Assembly (NCBI GenBank): GCA_021737405.1
Contig: JAIPEG010000010.1
Coordinates: 26,619 to 90,618, forward strand
Direction of reading: 5' to 3'
From: Bacteriovoracaceae bacterium
GTDB lineage: Bacteria; Bdellovibrionota; Bacteriovoracia; Bacteriovoracales; Bacteriovoracaceae
Length of the DNA: 64,000 nt
Position numbers and translations under genes: made by a program. This document shows positions 27,194-35,509 of the stretch, in pieces. The notes below the pieces were generated by a model. It worked only from the letters and a program-made list of their open reading frames with translations, was not told where the DNA came from and did not search any database. How positions within the stretch are numbered: position 1 is the stretch's first letter; each line of letters starts with the position of its first letter.

Positions 27194-27508
27194 ATGGATT
27201 TTAAAAAAGTTTTAGAAAAATCAAAGTTTCTTTTTCACTGGGATAATCACGATTCTCCCTACAGTCTTGACGTTCAAGATTTTGATAGAGATTCTTTAAC
27301 ATTTGCCAATGACCTTGCGCTTCCTTTAGGGGATTCTCCGCGGGTTACCGTAAGTATCAAGGTTCGCCATTATTGGCATGAGCACTATTTTGAGCAAACT
27401 GAGTGGCTTGTAGGTGCTAATGGCCGGGTGTCTGGTTTGAAGTTACTAGGGCCTAGCGAGACACTTACAGAGTGGAAGAAGAATCTTGAAATGGGGCTCT
27501 GCGTTTAA
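27194..27508 (+). CDS. small hypothetical protein
   Basis: A 104-residue soluble acidic protein preceded by AAGAAGG. It contains KVRHYWHEHYFEQTEW, rich in histidine and aromatic residues, and beta-like strands around it. I do not recognise the family. It lies between a divergent small gene and the thiolase gene, about 75 bases downstream. Confidence 0.65.
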   Translation: MDFKKVLEKSKFLFHWDNHDSPYSLDVQDFDRDSLTFANDLALPLGDSPRVTVSIKVRHYWHEHYFEQTEWLVGANGRVSGLKLLGPSETLTEWKKNLEMGLCV

Positions 27509-27536
27509 CCCGAGACACCTACCGCTTTTCATCTAC

Positions 27537-27564
27537 TTGTGCTTAAATTCCCCCGTTTTATGAT
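27537..27564 (+). promoter_or_regulatory. possible promoter of the thiolase gene
   Basis: TTGTGC and TATGAT are 16 bases apart and sit about 20 bases before the thiolase ATG at 27586. The -10 box is good; the -35 box is weak. Confidence 0.4.
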
Positions 27565-27585
27565 TGATTATGTAAGGAGTTAGAT

Positions 27586-28746
27586 ATGGCCGTTTATTTA
27601 CTGTCAGGTAGTCGTACCCCAAGTGGTTCATTTTTAGGATCCCTCTCAAGTGTCCCAGCACCTCAGCTTGGAGCTGTTGCAATAAAGGGAGCACTCGAAA
27701 AAATTGGCATGTCAAAAGATAAAGTGGATGAAGTTTTCATGGGCAATGTTGTTCAGGCCGGAGTCGGTCAGGCTCCTGCTCGTCAGGCTTCAATAGCTGC
27801 AGGTCTCTCTGAGTCAATACCATGTACCACTGTGAATAAAGTCTGTGGTTCAGGTCTTCAGGCCATTATTATGGCGGCCCAGTCAATCGCGGCCGGTGAC
27901 AATTCACTGGTGATTGCTGGTGGTATGGAAAATATGAGTTTAGCTCCCCATTTAATTCCAAACTCCCGTACGGGTAACAAGTTTGGTGAAGCAACGTTGA
28001 AAGATGCTATGCAATGGGATGGTCTTTGGGATGTTTATTCAGACAGACCAATGGGCAATTGTGCTGAAGAGTGTGCACGAAAATATAACTTTACTCGTGA
28101 AGAGCAAGACGCTTTTTCAATTGAATCTTTTAAGCGCGCTCAAAAAGCGATTGAAGAGGGTTACTTTAAATCAGAAATTTCTCCTGTAACGATTAAGACA
28201 AGAAAAGGGGAAACCGTTGTTGAACAAGACGAAGGTCCCTTTAAAGCAGATTTTGAAAAAATTCCTCAATTAAGATCTGCTTTTGAAAAAGATGGCACCA
28301 TCACAGCGGCCAATGCTTCTACTATTAATGATGGCGCGGCAGCTATTTTGATTGGTGGAGATGAGTATAAAGATCAAGCTTCTTTTAAAATACTTGGCTA
28401 TGCAAAACACGCCCAAAACCCAACATGGTTCACCACTGCTCCCGTTGAGGCCATGAAGAAATGTTCAGAAAAAGCAGGAGTTGCACTTCACGACATTGAT
28501 CTTTTTGAAATCAATGAAGCGTTTGCGGTTGTGACAATGGCAGCAATTAAAGAACTAGAGCTACCAAAAGACCGAGTAAATGTGTTCGGAGGTGGAGTGA
28601 GTCTTGGTCACCCCATTGGGTGTTCAGGTACTAGAATCGTTGTAACTTTAATGAATGCGCTTGAGCGAAAAGGTGGTAGGTACGGAATGGCCTCCATTTG
28701 CATCGGAGGCGGAGAGGCCTTAGCATTGTTAATAGAAAAAGTTTAA
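27586..28746 (+). CDS. acetyl-CoA acetyltransferase (thiolase)
   Basis: Cleaves 3-oxoacyl-CoA or joins two acetyl-CoA. The 386-residue protein has the first active cysteine in TTVNKVCGSGLQA (about residue 88), the histidine in GGGVSLGHPIGCSG, and the second cysteine in MASICIGGGEALA. All catalytic residues are present. It resembles biosynthetic/acetoacetyl thiolases rather than FadA. It completes the enzyme set found at 21.3-24.1 kb and is followed closely by a cNMP-binding protein. Confidence 0.94.
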   Translation: MAVYLLSGSRTPSGSFLGSLSSVPAPQLGAVAIKGALEKIGMSKDKVDEVFMGNVVQAGVGQAPARQASIAAGLSESIPCTTVNKVCGSGLQAIIMAAQSIAAGDNSLVIAGGMENMSLAPHLIPNSRTGNKFGEATLKDAMQWDGLWDVYSDRPMGNCAEECARKYNFTREEQDAFSIESFKRAQKAIEEGYFKSEISPVTIKTRKGETVVEQDEGPFKADFEKIPQLRSAFEKDGTITAANASTINDGAAAILIGGDEYKDQASFKILGYAKHAQNPTWFTTAPVEAMKKCSEKAGVALHDIDLFEINEAFAVVTMAAIKELELPKDRVNVFGGGVSLGHPIGCSGTRIVVTLMNALERKGGRYGMASICIGGGEALALLIEKV

Positions 28747-28763
28747 GAATTTAAGAGGATAGG

Positions 28764-29825
28764 ATGTCCCAAGCAGCACCTGCAAAACAAAAAAAATCTG
28801 GTATCAGGACCTTTCAACCCGGAGAGGTCCTTTTTAAAGAAAACGATCCAGCTAATTCACTCTATATTATTCAAAAAGGTCAAATTCGTCTTTACCGACC
28901 AAAGGGTCGTGGTTTCGTTGATCTTGCCATCCTTCGCTCTGGTGAAGTGATTGGTGAGATGGCCTACTTTGATGAGAAAAGTCGTCGTCGCTCTTGTTCA
29001 GCAGCGGCGATAGTTCCAACTGATGTTATTGAAATTTCTTTTGTCGCCTTTGCTAAGACAATGGAAGGACTAAACCCTTGGTTTAAAACAATTATTAATA
29101 CTCTTGCTGATCGCCTTAGAAAAACAAATGAAAGAGTTAAAGAGCTAGAATCTAACTCGGTTGGTTTTGGAAAGGGTGGCAAGGTTGCTGATTATGTCTT
29201 CTTTCATACAACGGACATTATGCGGGCCTTGGCCACGCTCTATCTTGTTTTTACAAGTCATGGGGAAAAACTGGAAACGGGTCAGTATCAAGTCCATATG
29301 AATAAATTAAAGTTCTATCTCTTTGATGTTTATAACGTACCTGAAATTAAGTTTGAAGAATTTCTAAATATGCTTAAAGAAGAGCATTATGTAGAGATGG
29401 CCAAAGATGAAGATGGGCTACCAAAAAATCTTCGCATGAGAAATCCCGATCAATTTAGATCAATTTCTATTTTCATGAATCAACAAAAGCTTCTTGAAGA
29501 TGAGAAAAAGTTAAAAATTTCTTCTAAGTGTGAGCGCTTTTTAAGCAGGGTTCTTGAACAATTAAAAACCGCTGATAAGCCAAAGGCGATGGCAGATATA
29601 TCGATCATCCTTGCTGATTTTAAGGAAAGAAAGGTTCCTATTAATGATGGGGACTTTAAAGATGCAGTTGACGCGGGCCTGGCAGAGGATTTACTTGTAG
29701 GGGCCGATAATCAACTCACTTCTGTTATCAATATCGATAAGTTAAGAAAGGTGTTTCCAGCGATTCGCCTACAAAATGCGATAAAAAGAATTAATGAACA
29801 AAAGGCCAAGGAAGGTGGCTACTAA
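28764..29825 (+). CDS. cyclic-nucleotide-binding domain protein without a CRP-type HTH
   Basis: A 353-residue protein with an N-terminal cNMP-binding domain (about 15-125): the beta-roll start FQPGEVLFKENDPANSLYII, and GEMAYFDEKSRRR in the phosphate-binding cassette. The rest (about 140-353) is helical and contains a conserved-looking segment EIKFEEFLNMLKEEHY, but I see no CRP-type helix-turn-helix, so DNA binding is not supported. It lies 17 bases after the thiolase stop and is probably cotranscribed. It could sense cAMP, cGMP or c-di-GMP; the ligand cannot be decided. Confidence 0.8.
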   Translation: MSQAAPAKQKKSGIRTFQPGEVLFKENDPANSLYIIQKGQIRLYRPKGRGFVDLAILRSGEVIGEMAYFDEKSRRRSCSAAAIVPTDVIEISFVAFAKTMEGLNPWFKTIINTLADRLRKTNERVKELESNSVGFGKGGKVADYVFFHTTDIMRALATLYLVFTSHGEKLETGQYQVHMNKLKFYLFDVYNVPEIKFEEFLNMLKEEHYVEMAKDEDGLPKNLRMRNPDQFRSISIFMNQQKLLEDEKKLKISSKCERFLSRVLEQLKTADKPKAMADISIILADFKERKVPINDGDFKDAVDAGLAEDLLVGADNQLTSVINIDKLRKVFPAIRLQNAIKRINEQKAKEGGY

Positions 29826-30289
29826 AGGTCTTCCTCTTTCTTAACTTGAAAGTCAGCTTCTATCGTATCCCCACCATTTTGAGGTGAGTACTCTCTACGA
29901 GCACCATCAACAATAATCGTTCTTTTGAATGAAAAGGGCTTTCCTCTATTTATGACAAACGACTTCTCAGAGGTCTCACCACCAAGGGCGATAAACCAAG
30001 CAAACATGACGAGTATCGGATTTGTATTCCAGTAAGCAATGGTCGCTAAAAAGGCTACGAGAAAGCGAGGAGCAAAGAGCCAAGCAAGCCACCATAGAAA
30101 GCCCCCACTAACAACAGAGCTAAAGAGTAGGGTAAGGCGAGGAAAGAGGGTGATGAAAATTAGAAAGAAGGGGCCTCTTTTTTGCCAAAAATTAATGGTC
30201 CCAAAATCAAACTGAAAATTTTGCATCAGAATGGTGGATAGGCCTGTGAGGATAAGGAATAGCGCAAGAATTTTTAAAACAGTGTTCAT
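29822..30289 (-). CDS. small integral membrane protein
   Basis: A 155-residue protein with about three or four hydrophobic segments (VLKILALFLILTGLSTILM; FFLIFITLFPRLTLLFS; FLWWLAWLFAPRFLVAFLAT; LVMFAWFIALGG) and a hydrophilic C-terminal tail with beta character. The stop overlaps that of the convergent cNMP-binding gene by four bases. No family recognised. Confidence 0.7.
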   Translation of the reverse strand: MNTVLKILALFLILTGLSTILMQNFQFDFGTINFWQKRGPFFLIFITLFPRLTLLFSSVVSGGFLWWLAWLFAPRFLVAFLATIAYWNTNPILVMFAWFIALGGETSEKSFVINRGKPFSFKRTIIVDGARREYSPQNGGDTIEADFQVKKEEDL

Positions 30290-30418
30290 TACTTGGTTTT
30301 ATGTCAAATGGAATGGTCTTTCAATGTAAGAAAGTCTTAGAGAAATTTTTTCAATAGATTTCATTTTCAGCGATAATAGGAGAGTTCACATTATTCACAA
30401 ATTCCAAGGAGGGAACCT

Positions 30419-31267
30419 GTGAGAGTTCTTTTATTAATGCTAGTATTGGCAATCCCTAGTACTTTTGCCTGCACAATGGACGGTCAGGAAGGCTTCATGC
30501 CTGAAAATGATATGAGCATTCCCGTTGGCTCAAAAAGTGCTAACTCTATGACAGAGGAGCGCTTCAATGAAATTATCGACAAAGTAGAGGCGGTTTATGC
30601 GCCTATTATTAAAAAAGAGAGAAGAGCGCGTCTTAAAGTAAACCGTAAGTGGACGGATGATACGGTAAACGCTTCAGCTCAACAATTTTGGAAATTATGG
30701 ATTGTTAATATGTACGGCGGTCTTGCTCGTCACCCCGCTGTAACTGATGATGGTTTTGCTCTTGTTGTATGTCATGAGCTTGGTCACCACCTTGGTGGAG
30801 CACCAAAAAATGGTCTTCCTATGGGATGGGCCTCTAATGAAGGTCAGTCGGATTACTTTGCTTCTCTAAAATGTTTTAGAAAGGTATTTGAAGGCGATGA
30901 CAATATTCAGATTATAAAAAACATGACAATAGATGCTCATGCAGCACTTCATTGTAGTTTGCAGTGGTCAAATGCTGAAGATCAAGCCTTATGTGTAAGA
31001 TCAGCGATGGCCGGGAAAGCGCTGGCAACACTTTTAGCTGGTGGAACAAGGTCTGTTAATTTTAAGACTCCTGATACTTCAGTTGTTGATCGCACAAATG
31101 ATCGTCACCCACAAGGTCAGTGTCGTCTAGATACTTATTTTCAGGGGGCTCTTTGTACAGTTCCTCATACAACAGACGTTTCTAAAAGTGATGCAACAGT
31201 TGGAACATGTAATAGAAGTGGAAATGATCAAGTTGGTATAAGACCACTTTGTTGGTACAAGCCATAA
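30419..31267 (+). CDS. secreted HExxH metallopeptidase-like protein
   Basis: The start is GTG with AAGGAGGG just before it. The 282-residue product has a signal peptide (MRVLLLMLVLAIPSTFA, then CTMDGQEG) and a zinc site: HELGHHLGG at about residues 117-125, with a later EGQSDYFA that may supply the third ligand as in gluzincins. Eight or more cysteines in the mature part suggest disulfides. I know no exact family. An exported peptidase would suit prey or wall degradation (inference). A terminator follows the gene. Confidence 0.75.
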   Translation: MRVLLLMLVLAIPSTFACTMDGQEGFMPENDMSIPVGSKSANSMTEERFNEIIDKVEAVYAPIIKKERRARLKVNRKWTDDTVNASAQQFWKLWIVNMYGGLARHPAVTDDGFALVVCHELGHHLGGAPKNGLPMGWASNEGQSDYFASLKCFRKVFEGDDNIQIIKNMTIDAHAALHCSLQWSNAEDQALCVRSAMAGKALATLLAGGTRSVNFKTPDTSVVDRTNDRHPQGQCRLDTYFQGALCTVPHTTDVSKSDATVGTCNRSGNDQVGIRPLCWYKP

Positions 31268-31287
31268 CTCCAAACAATTAAAGGATT

Positions 31288-31313
31288 GGCCTCCGAATGG
31301 GGGCCATTTTTTT
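31288..31313 (+). terminator. intrinsic terminator after the metallopeptidase gene
   Basis: GGCCTCC-GAAT-GGGGGCC (one G-T pair) is followed by ATTTTTTT. It lies 20 bases after the stop and just before the convergent bpt gene. Confidence 0.87.
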
Positions 31314-31321
31314 ATAAATTC

Positions 31322-32023
31322 TCACGGTTGATTCCAGGTTTCTTTTTTCCAGTCGTAAGTCTCGTGAGGATAGAACTGGTTTTTGTAATTCATCGATTTA
31401 TTTTCTTCAATATAATAGCCAAGATAGTAATATTCTTTTTGACTCTCTTTGGTATACTCAATTTCTTTTAAGGCCCCAAAAATCCCAAGGCTTCTCTTTT
31501 CGTAATCAGGATCATAGATAAAATAGACACTACTGGTGGCCTCACTTGAAATGTCTAAAAATCCAACGGCCACTAATTTCTCTTCAAGATAAAACTCACT
31601 AAGGGCACTTACTGTGGAGGGCGTAAAGTGGGTTTGAATAAAATCTTCGCGGCTTCCCGTTTTTTCTTCGTCCTGAGCAAATCTAATCTTAGAATGCTTT
31701 AAAAAGAGTTGGTAGATCTCTTCTCTATAGAGAAGGGGCTTATAGGAAACTGAGATATCCTGATTCTTTTTAAGGACTCTTTTCTGACTTTTTGTCGGCT
31801 CGAATTTTTGAGCTAAGACTCTAAGGGGAAGGCACTTGTGGCAAGTTTTACAATTAGGCCTAAAAAAATAAATACCAAATTTCCTAAAACCTCTTTCAAG
31901 ACATGTATTAAATTCTTTGGAGTCGACTTCTGTGGCCAAGAAGAATTCATGGCGGGCGTGTTGGCCCTCGATATAAGGGCACTTCTCTTCTGGTGAGATC
32001 CTGGGGGGACTTAGAAGTTTCAT
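31322..32023 (-). CDS. bpt: bacterial protein leucyltransferase (arginyltransferase-like)
   Basis: Bpt adds leucine to N-terminal Asp or Glu, marking proteins for ClpAP (N-degron pathway). The 233-residue protein has the N-terminal CPYIEGQHARHEFF, the GFRKFGIYFFRPNC with nearby CKTCHKCLPLRV, and the C-terminal GNAT-like DISSEATSSVYFIYDPDYEKRS and YYLGYYIE motif. These match the ATE/Bpt family. Length is close to Bpt. It is followed eight bases later by the VWA lipoprotein gene, on the same strand. Confidence 0.88.
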   Translation of the reverse strand: MKLLSPPRISPEEKCPYIEGQHARHEFFLATEVDSKEFNTCLERGFRKFGIYFFRPNCKTCHKCLPLRVLAQKFEPTKSQKRVLKKNQDISVSYKPLLYREEIYQLFLKHSKIRFAQDEEKTGSREDFIQTHFTPSTVSALSEFYLEEKLVAVGFLDISSEATSSVYFIYDPDYEKRSLGIFGALKEIEYTKESQKEYYYLGYYIEENKSMNYKNQFYPHETYDWKKETWNQP

Positions 32024-32030
32024 TTACTTC

Positions 32031-33590
32031 CTATGAACTAGGATCGTAAATAATTTCAATCGTTGCACCATTTGAGTAAACAGCATTTCCAAAGAGTTGA
32101 AGAAAATATCCTGATTTCTCTAATGAAGGAGTGCCCACACAGTAAGTCGTCGAGTTGCTCGGACAGAAGTTACCCGGTCCTGTAATTTTGATATTCTTAC
32201 TGATGAAGTATTGCGGTTGACCACCTGATTTTAGGAGTTGCCAGCCGTTCGTCGTTGATTGAGGCACGAGTTGGCCATTGATCTTAAGCTGAATAGAAGA
32301 TTCAACTGGCTTTGTTTGTAAATTAACATATCCGAACCACTCTTTTGGGCTTTGAGTTTGCACTCGAATACATTCTGGATAAGTAACAATTGCATTTCCA
32401 TAAAGGCGCACAACGTAGCCAGTGAATGGTTCCCCTGGTGTTGGCTCAAATCTTGTGTTTACAGTTTGAACATAATTATTAAAGGTAAAACCAGAAGCTC
32501 CAGCAGGAATAGGAGAGTTTAGCTTTGGCATCTCGATGCCTTCTTTAAAAACACGAATTTCATCTGGATCAATAGTAGAAGCTCCACTGGAAGCAAGAGG
32601 CCAGTAGTTATAACGGTGAGTAATAAGAGTGTCATTTATAGAGGCGTTAATACCATCAAAAATCGAAGTAAAGCTTGATTGACTACAAATATCGTAGGCA
32701 TCAAACATTCCGTCTGCACGGGTATTTTGATCAGATTGACGATATTCAGGAACTCCTCCAACTCGGTAGGGTTCTAGATAAACATTTTTTGAAAACTGTT
32801 GATAAGTCGCACCTTTTTTCCAAGAGGAAATTCCGCCACAACTATTTCCATTTCCTGATTCATTAAAGGCAGAGATAGACATGAATCTCATTTGAATAGA
32901 ATTAAGATTGATGCCAGTACAATTACCACTTTGAGGGGTATAGTTTCCTCTTAAGCAAAGCATTTCTTTGGTTTTGTCATTGAGGTAGGCTTGACGATCA
33001 GCTTCTGCGACAGGATATTTTTCCCATGATGAGTCATCTTGGTTACTCATGAGGACGACGTAAACGTACGAGTTGGCGCGAAAAATACCATTACTTACAT
33101 TACCCTTAATAATATCAATAGCACGGTCAACACCTTGCTCTTTTGATCCCGCTGAATAGCTAAAGTTTAGACTTTGGGCCGCGAGCGTGCGGTCGATTTT
33201 TAAATTCAGGGCACTGCTAGAGAGACCAATGGTATTTTCTGAAATAAGTTTTGCCTGATCATTAAGGGGAGCAGAGTTTCCAACAACCAAAGGAGCTAGC
33301 ATGACATGATAATCAAAACGACTTGAAATATTATCTATTGTGTAATTAAGTGCTTGTTTAGTTTGATCATTTATAAAAACCGAACTTGTTGAATTGTCCC
33401 ATAAAAAGAGAAAATCTACTTTTGGTTTAATGAGAGTGAATGAGGAGCAGGCATTGAAGTTAAAAGTATTGATTGGATTTGATACTTCACTTTGACTCAC
33501 TCTCTTGGGAGCAAATGCTTCTTCGCCACAGGCCGAAATAAAGAGGGCCATTAGAATATAAGTAATTTTAAATTTATGTTTTCTCATCAT
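32031..33590 (-). CDS. VWA-like surface lipoprotein
   Basis: A 519-residue lipoprotein: signal ending LFISAC, preceded by AGGAAATTTTC before the ATG. The region from about residue 57 (KPKVDFLFLWDNSTSS) fits a von Willebrand A fold; DNSTS matches the DxSxS metal-site motif, and VYVVLMSNQDDSS is the next strand. The second half is beta-rich with Cys pairs and lacks known domains. The protein probably lies on the cell surface or in the periplasm and binds a partner through its metal site. It is divergent from the GYF/PilZ gene across a palindrome-bearing gap. Confidence 0.7.
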   Translation of the reverse strand: MMRKHKFKITYILMALFISACGEEAFAPKRVSQSEVSNPINTFNFNACSSFTLIKPKVDFLFLWDNSTSSVFINDQTKQALNYTIDNISSRFDYHVMLAPLVVGNSAPLNDQAKLISENTIGLSSSALNLKIDRTLAAQSLNFSYSAGSKEQGVDRAIDIIKGNVSNGIFRANSYVYVVLMSNQDDSSWEKYPVAEADRQAYLNDKTKEMLCLRGNYTPQSGNCTGINLNSIQMRFMSISAFNESGNGNSCGGISSWKKGATYQQFSKNVYLEPYRVGGVPEYRQSDQNTRADGMFDAYDICSQSSFTSIFDGINASINDTLITHRYNYWPLASSGASTIDPDEIRVFKEGIEMPKLNSPIPAGASGFTFNNYVQTVNTRFEPTPGEPFTGYVVRLYGNAIVTYPECIRVQTQSPKEWFGYVNLQTKPVESSIQLKINGQLVPQSTTNGWQLLKSGGQPQYFISKNIKITGPGNFCPSNSTTYCVGTPSLEKSGYFLQLFGNAVYSNGATIEIIYDPSS

Positions 33591-33670
33591 GAAAATTTCC
33601 TAGGTTTTACCTAATTCTCTAGTCTTATCGTCAAATGGGCCGAAAATCTTTAAACTCAGGGTAAAGTGGA

Positions 33671-33726
33671 ACTGGTTATCAGACTATTAAACTCAGTTAC
33701 TGGTTATTATTGCCCTCTAGGGCAAT
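33671..33726. promoter_or_regulatory. operator-like region: direct repeats and a palindrome
   Basis: ACTGGTTAT occurs at 33671-33679 and 33699-33707, 28 bases apart. It is followed by the palindrome ATTGCCCTCTAGGGCAAT (33709-33726), eight-base arms with a two-base centre. This lies in the 194-base gap between the divergent VWA lipoprotein and GYF/PilZ genes and looks like a regulator-binding region. Confidence 0.5.
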
Positions 33727-33763
33727 GGAGCAAGGCCTTGTAAAATGGATAAGGTATTGTTTT

Positions 33764-33769
33764 TATAAT
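33764..33769 (+). promoter_or_regulatory. perfect -10 box before the GYF/PilZ gene
   Basis: TATAAT stands about 15 bases before the ATG at 33785, but no -35 box lies at the proper distance. If used, the leader would be only about nine bases and would not hold the full Shine-Dalgarno sequence. Low confidence. Confidence 0.25.
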
Positions 33770-33784
33770 GAAGAGGGAGAAATC

Positions 33785-34609
33785 ATGAGTGCTCAATGGT
33801 ATTACGTTCAAGGAAGCGAAAGAGTAGGACCTGTTGAAAAAGAGGAAATCCATTCATTGTTTCACGAAGGCGTATTAAACCCAGAGTCCTATGTTTGGCG
33901 AAAAGGATTTGATAATTGGAAAAACTTAAATGCGATCGATGAATTTGATTCCCTTTTGGCGGGAGATGATGACTCTCATGATAACGATACTTATGAAGAT
34001 GAAGTAGAAAGTATTCCACAAATGGATGAAGGGCAGGTTGAAACAAGGCCAAGTTCTTTTGATTTGAATAGTATTGGACATAATGACAAAGTATTCACCA
34101 TTAAAGTTGGCTATGATCGCGGTGGAAACGAAAACGAGTACGGCCCTTTTTCTATTGCGCAGTTAAGTCGTGCCTTTGAAGAAAAACGAATTAGTGAAAG
34201 AACATTCATCTTTACTCCGGGGATGACAACCTGGGTTTTACTTGGCGATTTTGAAAGATTTGAAGATATTGCGGGGAGCTTACCTCCAAAAATAACAGAA
34301 GAAGATCGTCGTTTTAACGTCAGAAAACCTTTTGTTGCTCGACTCTTTTTTCATGATAATCAAACGGTCTATGAGGGAATATGTAGAGATATCTCGGTTG
34401 GGGGATTACAAATATTAGTTTCAGAGTTTCCTTGTAGCGTAGGGGATAAAGTATCGATGAATGTTCACCCTGACAATTCAGACTATCACTTCACAGCATC
34501 GGGAAAGGTCGTTCGGAAACTTGAGGGGAATGCAGGTTTTTCTCTACGTTTCGAGGATTTAGCACCTGATGCGCATTCAGCGATTCAAAGCTATATAAAT
34601 GAAAATTGA
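33785..34609 (+). CDS. tandem GYF-like and PilZ domain protein
   Basis: I start it at the ATG at 33785 (MSAQWYYVQGSERVGP), with AGGGAG just before; the frame is open 25 codons further up. The 274-residue protein has two GYF_2-like domains (about 3-60 and 98-150: YYVQGSERVGPVEKEEI and NEYGPFSIAQLSRAFEE) and a C-terminal PilZ domain (about 175-272). PilZ motifs RRFNVRKPF (RxxxR) and DISVGGLQI (D/N-x-S-x-x-G) indicate cyclic di-GMP binding. The protein has no membrane segment. It overlaps the next gene by 11 bases. It may link c-di-GMP to a protein that GYF-like domains bind. Confidence 0.85.
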   Translation: MSAQWYYVQGSERVGPVEKEEIHSLFHEGVLNPESYVWRKGFDNWKNLNAIDEFDSLLAGDDDSHDNDTYEDEVESIPQMDEGQVETRPSSFDLNSIGHNDKVFTIKVGYDRGGNENEYGPFSIAQLSRAFEEKRISERTFIFTPGMTTWVLLGDFERFEDIAGSLPPKITEEDRRFNVRKPFVARLFFHDNQTVYEGICRDISVGGLQILVSEFPCSVGDKVSMNVHPDNSDYHFTASGKVVRKLEGNAGFSLRFEDLAPDAHSAIQSYINEN

Positions 34610-35504
34610 TGCTTACCAAAAAAGAAAAATCTCTCTTTCTGATGGAATCTTAACCTCATCATTTTCGTTTAATCGAGGTGGCAACGATGATTTTTTATAT
34701 GGAAGGTCATACGAGTGTGAAGGTGATGAGAAAACAAATGTCATCTTTCTTCATGATATTGGCGAACATGGAAATCGCTATCAGGATTTCTTTCACTCCT
34801 TCTTAACCCATTTTAAAAATCCTCATTTAGCCTTTCATTCCTTAGACTTTAGAGGACATGGAAAGAGCAGTGGAACAAGAGGCCATTTAAAGAGTATTGA
34901 TGATTTGTGCCTAGACGTTATCGGCTTAACGAATGAGTTAGAAGAGTCACAGGCACCTGTCATTTTTATGGGGATAGGACTTGGAGGGATTGTTGCTCTC
35001 AAAATTCTTCATCTCCACTTTAGTTTGTTGAAGAAGGGTATTGGTGGTCTTATCTTAATAAATCCTTCATTAAAATTAAATTGGACACTTCCTAGTATTC
35101 TTGAAGGTGTGGCCAAAAGGGATTACCTGTCTCTCTCTAAAGTAAAATTACCTTTTACTTTAGAAGGGAAATTGTTTTGTGGTGACTCATATCTTGCCGA
35201 AGAATTTGATAGTGATCCGCTTGTTAATCACTCCCTGACTTGGGGATCGCTGCTTGAATTGCAGCATAATGCTAGTTTGATAAGAACTTCTGCTTACTAT
35301 CTTGATATTCCTGTCTTTGTTGGGATTTCAGAGAAGGGCGGGCTTTATGAACGTAGAGTAACCGAGCTTTTTGCTAGAGGAATAGCAGATTGTACTTTGA
35401 TAAATTACTTAAACGCAACACATGATCTACTACATAACTTTGAAAGTGAAAAACTATCCCAAGATGTTTATAATTGGTTAAAGAAATATTTTTTAAAAGA
35501 CTAA
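34599..35504 (+). CDS. alpha/beta hydrolase homologue lacking the nucleophile serine
   Basis: A 301-residue protein of the Hydrolase_4/monoacylglycerol lipase group: NVIFLHDIGEHGNRY oxyanion region, LDFRGHGKSSGTRGH, and a C-terminal NATHDLLHN carrying the histidine. The nucleophile elbow, normally GxSxG, reads FMGIGLGGIV, so residue 127 is Gly. It is therefore probably not a serine hydrolase; it could be a binding protein. It is coupled to the GYF/PilZ gene upstream and followed by a lipoprotein gene. Confidence 0.82.
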   Translation: MKIDAYQKRKISLSDGILTSSFSFNRGGNDDFLYGRSYECEGDEKTNVIFLHDIGEHGNRYQDFFHSFLTHFKNPHLAFHSLDFRGHGKSSGTRGHLKSIDDLCLDVIGLTNELEESQAPVIFMGIGLGGIVALKILHLHFSLLKKGIGGLILINPSLKLNWTLPSILEGVAKRDYLSLSKVKLPFTLEGKLFCGDSYLAEEFDSDPLVNHSLTWGSLLELQHNASLIRTSAYYLDIPVFVGISEKGGLYERRVTELFARGIADCTLINYLNATHDLLHNFESEKLSQDVYNWLKKYFLKD

Positions 35505-35509
35505 GGTAA

